Shown piece after piece: positions 1 through 10,018 of a stretch of DNA of 64,000 bases. Below the pieces are notes generated by a model. That model was not told the DNA's origin, ran no database searches, and was given only the letters and a program-made list of their open reading frames with translations. Source of the DNA: Sipunculus nudus (Eukaryota > Annelida > Sipuncula > Golfingiida > Sipunculidae); assembly GCA_026874595.1 (NCBI GenBank), contig CM049308.1, positions 54,137,624 through 54,201,623 on the forward strand, read 5' to 3'. Within the stretch, counting starts at the first letter, position 1; every line of letters starts with the position of its first letter. The position numbers and the translations under genes are program-made.

Positions 1-1220
1 CAGTATAATTATAATATCCAATTTAAGGTCACATATAACAAATAAAAACACTGGTAAACGATAACGGTAAACATCGGTTGTTAGCACTGACGCAACATGT
101 AGGATTTATGGTGACATAGACCTTTGTCATATATCATATCACTCAACAGATAAACGAGTTTCAGTCATATGCACGTGTTCACTTATATGAACAAAATCCA
201 CATAAGCCAGAATAAAGAATTAACGACAATCATGTTAAATTTAACAAGCAGCTTATGAAAATTCAAATTTCACTAATCGGTATAGCTACTAGGATTTTAT
301 ACGGGGTAAATATGCATCTGCGTAATAACATAAGCGCAGTGAAACAAATGTCATAATTTAGTGGAAGTCACCAGTCTATGTAGAGAACTTCCCTGCGTCA
401 TAGAGGTCCCTCGGTGCAGTGGGATATCCCGGTGATCTCATGTTTCAATCGTGGTTGAAAGAAGGTATAACCACCGTGTGATATTTGCGTACTTGGAGAT
501 CATTTACTGCCGCCGGGCCCAACTGGTATGTACTGTCTATTTCTTCTATCCATTTTAAACCATCCGACACAGCTCTAAGTTAGCCTGTAATAGAAAAATA
601 CGTTTTGCTTCCATTTTATCCACTTCATCCGTGACGCCACATCACCCATCACAAACTGACGTCACGATGAGATCTCAAGTTGAAGTACTGGAACGTTCAG
701 CTGTCCAACTAATTTGATTCATATAATATACTATATCATTGGTGCCATTTTCAGTATCAGTGCTGTTTTTTAATTTTGGCATAATAATGCTATGTGTATT
801 TTTGATGGATCAGTATTTCCAAGTGGAAAGAATTTGTATGCACCTTTCGTGTTAAAATTTAATATTTAAAAAGAGGAATATTTTGGAAGGAATATGCATA
901 ATAAGAAGTTTTGGATGAAAATCCAATTGAAGGATAAACCTTCCAGAATTAACCATCCATCCATCCCCTATAGTCTTGGATTTTTCCTAAATTTTGGGGG
1001 CGGACCTTGCCTTACCCCGTGTCTGTGACATATAAATATAGGCAGAGCGGAAAAAAAATTTCTTAATGAATTTGGTATCAGTGGATAGAAAATTTGGTGA
1101 ATATCATTATTTGTTCTTAATATGATTTGAAAAAATTATTAGTTTCAGAGATATTTCAGAAAAAAAACAACACTTGAATTTGATTGAATTGGGCCCAGAA
1201 TCGGCCCCAAAAAACTGTGA
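1..1220. other. No gene seen; possible 5' non-coding exon region
   Basis: I find no convincing coding exon here. The stretch around 370-530 is less AT-rich than its surroundings and contains a donor-like GTATGT at 526-531. It could therefore be a 5' non-coding exon of the TRAF gene, whose first coding exon has a splice acceptor just before its ATG. This is speculation; nothing in the sequence links the two. Transcript data would settle it. Confidence 0.25.
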
Positions 1221-1221
1221 C

Positions 1222-1280
1222 CAATAGAAATAACGGTATCAAAATATTAATTTAATATTTTGATACTGTAATTTCTATTG
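1222..1280. repeat. 59-nt near-perfect inverted repeat (hairpin)
   Basis: The arms read CAATAGAAAT ... ATTTCTATTG on the outside and GTATCAAAATATTAA ... TTAATATTTTGATAC on the inside, separated only by a 4-nt mismatch on each side (AACG against TGTA) and a one-base centre. The pairing is about 25 bp. It could be the core of a small palindromic MITE or an unstable hairpin locus. No target duplication was identified. Confidence 0.8.
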
Positions 1281-1423
1281 ATCCTAGCTAAATGGTATTC
1301 ATTTACCTTGCTGAGAATAAGGTCCTTTAAGGCTTAATTTATAGGCTTTAATCTTCTAGTACCCTGCATTACCATTTCCCACCTGAGAAATCTGCAGAAA
1401 TACAAGCCTCCACCATGTGGAAC

Positions 1424-1708
1424 TGGCTTCTGTGGCTCAGGGGTAGAGCACAGGACTCAAAGCTGTGAGGTCATGGTCGTGAGTTCAGATCTTAGCCAAG
1501 GCGGTGAAATTTTCACAGTCAACCAAAACCCATGTTGAGCACTCTACAGGCTTAATGGGAAGGCTTTGCCCCAGAGCAGTGTATTACTCACAACCGAGTG
1601 TGTGTTTTGGGGGTTCCTCTGTGTTATGACATAGTAATGGTCACACCCAGGACCTGCAGGTGCACTAGACACCAGGCCTGGGTGACACCAGGATACAAAA
1701 AAAAAATA
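1424..1708 (+). mobile_element. tRNA-derived SINE with A-tail
   Basis: An A-box-like TGGCTCAGGGGTAGAGCA lies at 1433-1450. A B-box-like GAGTTCAGATC lies at 1491-1501, about 40 nt further on, the spacing expected of an internal Pol III promoter. A tRNA-unrelated body of about 200 nt follows and ends in an A-run at 1697-1706. The anticodon arm does not fold as a functional tRNA, so this is a SINE head and not a tRNA gene. Confidence 0.75.
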
Positions 1709-2090
1709 ATATGATAGGCAGAGAGTGCTACCGCCCTGTCACATAGTCCCAAACTGAAACTCTGCAGATATATGTACATACATACTTTAATTAAGAACTA
1801 GATAAAAGACTTAAAAAAAAGGGAAGTGGTTACCTCAACCAAAAAAAAATGCCTCCACCATATGGGCATTCACTCTTTTTAGGCCCATATGAAAATTCCC
1901 AGGTTCATTCATGCATAAGTGACTGTGTCAGATCCACACCAAAATCAAATTGTTTCTTCCTTGGCCCATTCCCTTCATGATTGTGTAAGTTATGTTGCAA
2001 ATAAACACACCCACACATGTTTACACACAATCACGTTTGTACTGTTTAGTGACTGCCTGCACTGTTTATAAATAGAAGGTAAAATTATAC

Positions 2091-2093
<3 letters not shown>

Positions 2094-2142
<49 letters not shown>
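2094..2142. repeat. (TA)n microsatellite
   Basis: An uninterrupted TA dinucleotide run. Short ORFs crossing it are artefacts. Confidence 0.98.
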
Positions 2143-2145
<3 letters not shown>

Positions 2146-2200
2146 GATTTAGTTAAACATTGATTATGGTCATCTTAGGGTACACCAAAAACAAGGATAT

Positions 2201-2205
<5 letters not shown>

Positions 2206-2268
<63 letters not shown>
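2206..2268. repeat. (TA)n microsatellite
   Basis: A second TA run, 63 nt after the first. The sequences around the two runs are similar (an ACATTxATTATGGTCA motif follows each run), suggesting one microsatellite-bearing segment was tandemly duplicated. Confidence 0.97.
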
Positions 2269-2269
<1 letters not shown>

Positions 2270-2635
2270 CATTTATTATGGTCAGGGATAGGTAGAGGAT
2301 GTGTTAGGCTAGACCATATACAAAAGTATATTAATGATAGTCCAACTATCAATTGTTAAATGTACTAAAAAATTACCCATATATGTACATTTATAATGTA
2401 TTCATTAAGTCATATGTATGTGAGAAAAACTGATGATCAGGTAACTGACCTCCATTGACAAACAGGCTTAGTTTGCAAACTTGTGTTTGTTAATGTTGAG
2501 TTGATGAATCAGTGGTCTGTATTAGATGCTTATTTAGGATTGTGGTTATTCTTAGATCTTTTGTCAGTGGTTTAACGCCTGCTTAATCTGATTTAAGCAA
2601 AGATAAAGTCTATACATGATGGCCATGATTTTGTA

Positions 2636-2669
<34 letters not shown>
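2636..2669. repeat. (TA)n microsatellite
   Basis: A TA run with one interrupting C. Confidence 0.95.
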
Positions 2670-3404
2670 TATGTTATTTTGCATGGTTACTGATAAATGT
2701 TGGGCGAGCATGCGTTTTGCATGGTTAAAATATAAGAACCATCGATAGGAAGTCATATTTTTTGTTCTAATTATTTAGGACCATTGTTTTGACAAGTAAT
2801 CTAAATTTTTCATTTCAGTTCCCAGAACTATTGATTTAATCTACAAATGCACCAGGCACTAAGGGCCTGTCTGTTTTTTGGTGGTTGATTCAATATGATA
2901 ACAAGACAGCCTGAGTGCAGATCAGCGGAAACTCAGTGCTTCCAGCAAATTCACTGAGGGTGGGAGTGTTTTTGTGGGATTAAAGACCAGTATGCATGTT
3001 AAATGTGGTTACAGGTTTCTAGGATTTTCGAAACAAAACCAGCTTTGGAAATGTGACTCAAATATAGATGGGTATAGTGACAGATTATTTACAAAATTAG
3101 CTTTAAGCAGTATGATTATTTTCAGTAATTTTTGCATGATCATATTTATATGAACACTAATGCCATTGCCCTAGTGATGAGCCCATGATAAATTATAACT
3201 GATAAGTCAGTTGATGCAAAATCTGATCAACTGATCTGATCATCAATCTTGCAGTCCTGAGTGCCATAATCAGTTACAAAGTTTGGCAAATAATAAAAGC
3301 TTTGAGCTAAGGAAATGCATGCTTTCATTGAATTAATGTGAGCAAACTCTAGAATTTTAAGTCTGTGTTTACTGATATATTCGATAGAAAAAGAATTATT
3401 GCAT

Positions 3405-3588
3405 ATACAGTAAATCTTTGCATAACAGCCACCTCAGTTTAGTGACCACCTTAAAATATTGACCACTTGTTCACAGTCTCAATTCTTTTTTGTTCTTTAT
3501 ATAATACCCCATTTAGATGACAACCTCAGAAATGTGACATCTTTATCAACGTCCTGTTGGTGGTTGTAATTTTGAGGTTATACTGTAT
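3405..3588. mobile_element. Tc1/mariner-style MITE
   Basis: The ends are inverted: ATACAGTAAATCTTTGC on the left, and on the right the reverse complement of ATACAGTATAACCTC. A TA dinucleotide sits outside each CAGT terminus. Both inner flanks carry a CCACC motif in inverted orientation. TA plus CAGT ends are typical of Tc1/mariner-class elements. There is no transposase, so it is non-autonomous. Related copies lie near 8007, 9537, 14353 and 24667. Confidence 0.6.
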
Positions 3589-4428
3589 AGGCAAACATGT
3601 AAGCCTGTATATCAGTTGAGACTGTGTACAGGTCTGTATGATGCACTTAGAAAAATTCAGATTATCCGTAGGTAGAGGTCAACCAATTTCACTGATGATC
3701 TGTCATGAAATTACTAAAGATTCTCAGCACTAACTTGCCACTTGGAGCATACGGTATGTACATTGTAAATATAACTACATCAAACCCAACAGGTGAAATA
3801 CGGTCAGAAGGTATGGTTCTGGAGGCCTTCCATGAACTCCTCATTACCTCAGACGAGTGCACCTGATGGATTGAAGTGTGGCCAAAAGCTGGCAGATATT
3901 TTGAACCTAATAATGAGTAAAATGCAACATATAACAACAGCACCATAACACTACAGTTGACTCCTGCCAACACACTCTTTGTAGTCACTGTCATCACCAA
4001 AGAAAGTTAAACACTAATCATTCTTTGTCAAAAACAGTGATGAAATACTTGAGTCTGGATTTGGTTAATTATGAATTTTACTCTTCTGCCCAAGGAGCAA
4101 ATAGTTTCGGCATTTTTTGATTGGCAAAAGAATAATTGTTGAAAAAAGATGTGGACAGGAATGTTGCAATTGATTATATCAAATGCTGCCACTCTACACT
4201 TTTTTAAAAGTACCATATTTTTTTTCAGACAAGACTTCTTTTTATACTTTTCATACCTTTTTTTTAAATCATCATCTTCAGGTGGTGATTAAGGCTATTT
4301 ACCTGAACTAATTGAGTGGAGTAGACATGCTCTGTCAATATTTCCTAATAGTAGCATTTTATTAGTGATTTTTTTTCTGTTATCTTGCTGGCATTTTGCC
4401 AAATCCCTGGAAATATGGAATACTTGAA

Positions 4429-4499
4429 TATATATATATATATATAAATTCACAACAGTCTGTTTCACGGGATGCGACCCGATCATCAGGTGAATGTCG

Positions 4500-4578
<79 letters not shown>

Positions 4579-4581
4579 TAC
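4429..4581. repeat. (TA)n microsatellite split by a 54-bp module
   Basis: TA runs at 4429-4446 and 4500-4581 flank a non-repetitive insert at 4447-4499. The insert begins with ATTCAC and ends with GTGAAT, a short inverted repeat. It may be a tiny element inserted into the TA tract, or the element from which the TA tracts expanded. Confidence 0.85.
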
Positions 4582-5569
4582 TTTCCTGAAGCTTGTTATA
4601 TGAAGTATGGCATGCTGTAAAACTGTACAAAAATTGCACTGTTTGGTCTTGATTTTTACTTTTTTCATTCTTTATTCAGACCATTTAAAGCTTTTTTCTT
4701 GTAAGATTTTATACTTTTTTTCCTTTAAATCTAGAGAGGCAGGATTGTATATCTAGACAAGGAAGTACTGCTAAGAAACTGAGAATCAAGGATGTATCAC
4801 CTGGAGCAATTTATTCTCTTCTAAGAATTCACATTTGCATAGAATTGGGTCAGCAATGTGCTTTGATTGGTCAGTGAACATTAAAGACGGAAGTTTGTCA
4901 GGGCTCCCCTGGATTGTTTGACAAATACTCATGATATCATCATAAGAGTAACCAGATATAAATTGTCCTGTTTACCTTTGGTGTCATGAATTGAAAGGGC
5001 TTTACTACCTGTTGATATCTACTTTATTTGATCACATGAGTTACGTAATTTGTTTGACATTTTTTCTGATTCTTCACCGATGATATATAGATCTAGGACT
5101 TTATCGTAAGGTTATATAACCACATGGTTATTTACCCAGTGTGTACAGACATGAGTATTTCATTACAAATGTTTGTTTATATTTTCCCAAGTCTTTATAA
5201 ATTGTGTATTGCAGTGTGTGTTTCAGTATTTGCATAAGGTTACTTAATTTTGATGTATTCAAACTGAGGTGTCATCATTTGTCTTTCTTAATCAATTAAA
5301 AAAGTGTACATTTCAGAAATATTTTGCAGATTAATGATTTATAAAAAGACATAATCTACAAGAAAATATTGTAATTCAGTGTCTTAATTGATCGGTGTGC
5401 CTTTACAATTGTTATAGGCTGTGTATGTCTTTAGTCCCCTGTTAATATTAAAATTGACTATAAAGTTTGATTCAGAATCAACAAATTCATGAATTAAAAA
5501 GTTGTCATTTCATATATATAAAATATATTAATTATTAACTAAAAATAATCCCTTGAACCTTTTGTAGAA

Positions 5570-6450
5570 AGAAGCGAGAAAACACTGGCTGTTCATTTTG
5601 TTTATATCCACTCATTTATAATATGTGTGGGCCTGCAAAAATAATGGAAGCACATTCAGGAGGGACATCTGGTGGCCAGTTAGATGAACCAGAGTTTTGC
5701 GAAGGGTGTTTTGCAACTTATGACATTTCAGCTGTGAGCTGTCCCACACAACTTTAGGTTACATGTTTTTTCATAGGCGCATCATATGACGGGAGGATAA
5801 ATATTATGGTATACATACCGTCCTTTTGGTAACTTTAAGTGTCGCCGAGATAATTACCTGGGCTTTTATCAATTTTCAAGAAACTCACTATAACTACTTA
5901 CAAACAGATAATCTCGCCCGAGTTCCATTAGTGGCAAGATCCAGACCACACATTTTTAATGAGGTCACCAGTCACTAGGCTACTTTGTGGTGTTGCCGGG
6001 ATAACTTATGAAGAATATGAGAAATTTTAATAAAACACATCAGAAATGTTAAAAAAATAAAATATCTCACCTAAGTTCGATTTCCAGCAAAATCCATGCA
6101 TATTTTATGAGGTCAGAGGTCACCGCACTTCGGAGGCACCTTGATGACTTTTGGTAAATCCTATGGGTTTATATGAAACTCATACATATTTACCAATAGA
6201 GTTTGTCACCTGAATTACCTTCTGATCAAAATTCAAGCATATTGAATGAGGTCAGGGGTCACCAGATACTCGATGGGAGTATTTTGTACATTTTCTGTGT
6301 GCTTGTTTCTGTTTGTCAACATTAGGGCATATGTGTACCTTGTTTACTAACAACTTCACATATAAACAAGCTCATGCTTAAGTCTCAGAGGCAAAATGAG
6401 AACTTTCTGTAACAGCAATAACCTACATATCATTAATTTATACTCATAAA
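5570..6450 (+). mobile_element. Degraded TTAA-family MITE interrupted by a hairpin-headed repeat
   Basis: Positions 5590-5775 match the interior of the TTAA MITE at 7492-7955 (shared TGTTTATATC, CATCTGGTGGC and GGTTACATGTTTTT blocks). The similarity resumes weakly after about 6310. Between them, about 5776-6305 matches a different repeat, also seen at 57223-57360 and 62040-62375 (GAGGTCACCAG, TAACTTATCAGGAATATGA-like blocks). This is best read as a nested insertion; the boundaries are approximate. Confidence 0.5.
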
Positions 6451-7491
6451 AGGTAAGAAGGTTTGAATGGTCCATTTCCATTGAACTTCCTTGGAGTAAG
6501 CTAGAAATCACATTTGTTAATTCTACAGATAAGGATGGTGGATAGGTTGCTTTAATATATCAAGGTTGTGTATGTCTTCAGTAGAGGTAATAAAAGTAAT
6601 AATAACCCTGACATCAGCACATTAGGTTTGTAGGTCATAGCATGAAGTCTGTCAAAATGAGGTGTTGGTTTAATGTTTGATGTGGTTTTATGTCTCACTT
6701 TGTGGTTTCTGAAGTTTCCGGTCAGATATTGCCTTATCATAGTCCTATGCTAAGTTGGTTCGCTTTGCTGTCAGTTCAGCATGCTGACAACAGTTATGTG
6801 GGTGTTTGCCCTAAAGAAAATTAAAGTCATTAATGCCCCTGGCACCCATTTTGGGGCAGTAAGAAAAGAATGGTTTTGTTATGGGGAAGAATTTTAGTTC
6901 AAGGTGAGCCTAGTGCTTGCATACTGACCCATATAGAGCTGAATAAAAAATCTGGAGTGCACTAGTACTGCTCTGAAGGTCAAGGTGCTTATGACTTGGT
7001 TTCTATGTACTATACCAAACATATTGATTGCAAAGTTAATTGTAATTGCTCTCTGTGTATACGACAACACATGGTGTGTATGTTAGTCATGTTTGTTGCC
7101 ATATCAGGCACAGGTCCACTGCTAGATGATCTGAGTGATATAACTGTCCTCAGCTGATTAACACTCTAGATTGACTATAGTACCATAATCATCTTAAGGG
7201 GGTTATTGTGTCAGTCAGTATTTTCCTTGTTTAAAGTGCTTTGGAGTTGTTTTTCAAGAAAGGTTTAAATTTTTCAACAGAATTAGGGAATGCAGTTATG
7301 CAGTAAGTTTTCAGAGTCAGTTATGGTGTGCAACAGTTAGTACTTAGATATAAGATAATTTTTAGTTGGATATATTTTGTCCCAGTTATTAAAGTAAAAT
7401 GAAGACTTGTGATTTAAATTTGAATAAAATTAGTTTATTTATAATATTAGTTATAAAATAGATGATAAAATATGGTCATGTTACATGTACA

Positions 7492-7955
7492 TTAAAGGGG
7501 CCCAATCACCTATCTGACTGTTATAAATTAAAGGTAACCCCTTGGAGCTATTATAAAAATAGGCCGGAAAATGAGGATACCACAAAACACAAAAGCCACT
7601 TGTTTTGTTTATATCAATATGTTCGTAATATGTGAGGGCTCGCCAAAATAATCAAAACAATATCAACAAAGGCATCTGGTGGCAAATTACATAAGCCAGA
7701 GCTTTGCAATGGCATATGGCAACAAGTGACCTTTCTACCTCAGCATATATGCAGCATACCTTAGGTTACATGTTTTTACATTTTGTCAACAAAGCTGTTT
7801 ACAAACATGTTGATAAATAAGTTCATACATCCTAAATGGAAGCATATTAAAACTTTTCACAACCAGAATTACCCTTACATCATAAATATATACACAGAAG
7901 AAGCCAGAAATCACATAAATTCTTTTTCAAAAGGTAGGTGAATGGGAACCTTTAA
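7492..7955 (+). mobile_element. 464-bp MITE with TTAA ends
   Basis: The element is bounded by TTAA at both ends. The inverted termini are TTAAAGGGGCCCAATCACCT on the left, and on the right the reverse complement of TTAAAGGTTCCCATTCACCT. TTAA targets are characteristic of piggyBac-type transposons. There is no ORF of note, so it is non-autonomous. A second copy lies in reverse orientation at 30939-31419 within the TRAF gene. Confidence 0.8.
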
Positions 7956-8006
7956 CTTAAAGTTCACAATCAACATAGCAGAGTGACTCCTAGGTCAAAG
8001 GTAAAA

Positions 8007-8097
8007 AAACAGTAAAACTTCTTTGTGTCAAAATCAAAGGGACCAGGAGAAAACATGGACACTTCTGAGGTTAGACACAAGTGGGGTTTTACATTTA
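8007..8097. mobile_element. Short Tc1/mariner-style MITE
   Basis: The left end is CAGTAAAACTTCTTTGTGTC and the right end reads, in reverse complement, TGTAAAACCCCACTTGTGTC. The inverted pair encloses about 50 nt. It is similar to the ends of the elements at 24667-24858 and 3405-3588. Confidence 0.55.
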
Positions 8098-8268
8098 ATG
8101 ATTTAATTTGCAGATGAGTTTGCAGGAATTCATGGTATAAATCATGAAATTCAATACTTTTTCAACACAAACAGAGCATAGGACTTAAACAATTTTTTAC
8201 ACAACAAATTTTAACACTGTATTCAAATTACATGGTGGCGTTGAGTCAGATGTGTTGGTGGTGTTGAG

Positions 8269-8673
8269 TCAGATGTCTCGTGAGTTTCTCACCGATGTCT
8301 CGTAAATCACCAAGCAAGTGGGGTCCTTTGATGTTAAGACAATCAGTAGTTCAATCTGACCTGTATGAGTGGGAACTGGCATACCCTCAAAGAAACTATT
8401 TATCAAAGCCTCAAGCAGTGCTGAAACACTTTTAAAACCCATACTCTGGTTATATCCATCATATGACGGACCAAGAATTTTATATACCCATAAACCTCTG
8501 TTCTCGAGAGTTTTATCAATAGCTGTCTGCTGCTTTCTCTGCATTTCTCTGTGGAGGTGATATTTATGGCTGGGAAAGAAATTTCTGTCATTTACATCTT
8601 TCTTGCCATTCTTTGATTCTGTTGCCATGACAACCAGCATCCCAGAATGATAAAGTGGAACAAATTCATACAT
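8269..8673 (-). CDS. Unrecognised 134-codon ORF, uncertain gene or gene fragment
   Basis: This is the longest open frame in the first 30 kb, starting at an ATG with an in-frame stop just upstream and ending with TGA. The product is hydrophilic in its first half (basic and Gln-rich around residues 35-60), then has a segment with KSVSALLEALINSFFEGMP that looks like a real amphipathic helix. I do not recognise a family. It could be a small single-exon gene, an exon of an antisense gene, a retrocopied fragment, or chance. Nearby DNA is repeat-rich and no promoter or poly(A) signal stands out. The TCTCGTGAG/GATGTCTCGT repetition near its 3' end suggests local duplication. Confidence 0.3.
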   Translation of the reverse strand: MYEFVPLYHSGMLVVMATESKNGKKDVNDRNFFPSHKYHLHREMQRKQQTAIDKTLENRGLWVYKILGPSYDGYNQSMGFKSVSALLEALINSFFEGMPVPTHTGQIELLIVLTSKDPTCLVIYETSVRNSRDI

Positions 8674-8869
8674 GTGTTAAGCAGTGCCTCGCATCTGCAT
8701 ATATACGAGGAAACACAGTTGTGGTTTAACATATTAAGCATACCTACTGGTACGTGTACTGATATTTGTAGATCCAACATGATTTTGTGATGGTTGTTAG
8801 TAGTTATTACCAGACTGTGGTTGTGGTCTTGTTAGGAGTTCATTCACTGTAGGAGAGCAGTAGCTGGGA

Positions 8870-9010
8870 GAACGTTGCTATAAAGATAAGGACACTTAGC
8901 TTGTTCGCCAACAAACAAGAGTTCAAATCCCAATGACTGTTCATCAGTGCTTCATCGCCTTAACTAGATAGTATCTCTACTCACCGTGTGGTAGTTGTAT
9001 CCTGAGCCTG
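8870..9010 (+). mobile_element. Probable degraded tRNA-derived SINE
   Basis: A tRNA-like segment has a good B-box (GAGTTCAAATCCC) at about 8920-8932, preceded by a weak A-box region (GTTGCTATAAAGATAAGGAC). The downstream body is degraded and no clear A-tail is seen. Confidence 0.45.
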
Positions 9011-9536
9011 TTTGCATCATCACTCATCAATGTGAGAGGAGTCACTGGAGTGGTTAATGGTCTGTTAATAATGACTCAGTAAAGCATGCACAGAGGACAT
9101 TTTTCACATGATATTGTTGGTTATTCATGTAGTAAATTATCCCATTTTAATAGTGCTCGGTCAAGCAGAGGAACTACAGAACTCCAACATATCAGCTCAG
9201 AATATTGCAAAAGGACATCTTTAGTGTCAATGTGGTGTTCACAGTATATTTTAAAGTTAACTCTTTTGCAGGTTAGTATTCTAGTCATGTACATTTATAT
9301 TGTAATGGATGGAGTGCGGGAGACTGGTTTTGTATGCAGGAAAACCTCCTTGTGTTGAACAGGACAAATCGAATACTGTCCTTGCTTCAGAGTAATAAGC
9401 TTGAAATATCTAAAGGTTTAAGTTCAGTTTTACAGTATAAAATTTGCTTGTGTTTGACTTTGCATTGATCAAAGTTTTCACTGGTACCTTCAACTTAGAC
9501 TCAAGGTGGATTTACTATAGTTTATCACCTATGCTA

Positions 9537-9724
9537 TATAAAGTGGAACCTGTCTAGAAGACCACCTCTCTTTATTAAGAGAGGTGGTCCGTTTATTAAG
9601 ACCACCCTTGGGTGAACCCTGAAAGCATCCATGTTGGTTATTACTGACCTGTCTAATGAGGCCACCTGTGCATTATTTTGGCCAGTCCAATGGGTGGTTT
9701 CATGGCACAGGTTTCACTGTATGT
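9537..9724. mobile_element. Tc1/mariner-style MITE just upstream of the TRAF coding start
   Basis: The left end, AAGTGGAACCTGTCTAG, and the right end, whose reverse complement is TACAGTGAAACCTGTG, form an inverted pair. Inside it is an additional short inverted repeat (ACCACCTCTCTTTATTAAGAGAGGTGGT). Its right end is 49 nt before the TRAF ATG, so it may provide part of the intron upstream of the first coding exon. A related copy in the other orientation is at about 14353-14561. Confidence 0.6.
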
Positions 9725-9762
9725 AAAACCTGAGAATATAAAGGATTTTATTTTGGTTTCAG

Positions 9763-10018
9763 ATAGTTCATCATGGCTGGGGGAACACCGCTTCCAAGTC
9801 TCATGGTAATACCTGATGGACCTAAACCAACGTTTGTGAATGTTGATGATAAATATCGCTGTCCTTTGTGTCGGGAAGTTCTCCAAGCAGCCGTACAAAC
9901 AGAATGTGGCCATCATGTTTGTGACAAGTGTATTAACTCCGAACTGGACAAGAAGGACCCCGTGGCCTGTCCGAAGTGTTTACCAGAATGCAGTGTGGTG
10001 TCACGGGTTCAAAGAAAT
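9763..10018 (+). CDS. TRAF3: TRAF3 coding exon 1: start codon and RING finger
   Basis: The acceptor TTTGGTTTCAG ends at 9762, so 9763-9772 is 5' UTR and at least one more 5' exon exists upstream. The ATG at 9773 has G at +4. Residues 1-82. The C3HC4 ligands are C30, C33, C45, H47, C50, C53, C66 and C69; all eight are present, so E3 competence is plausible. The donor is GTATGT at 10019. Confidence 0.93.

Noticed and set aside
2170-2352. ORFs rich in alternating Ile-Tyr (also near 4295-4668 and 43101-43531)
   Set aside because: They are translations of TA microsatellites.
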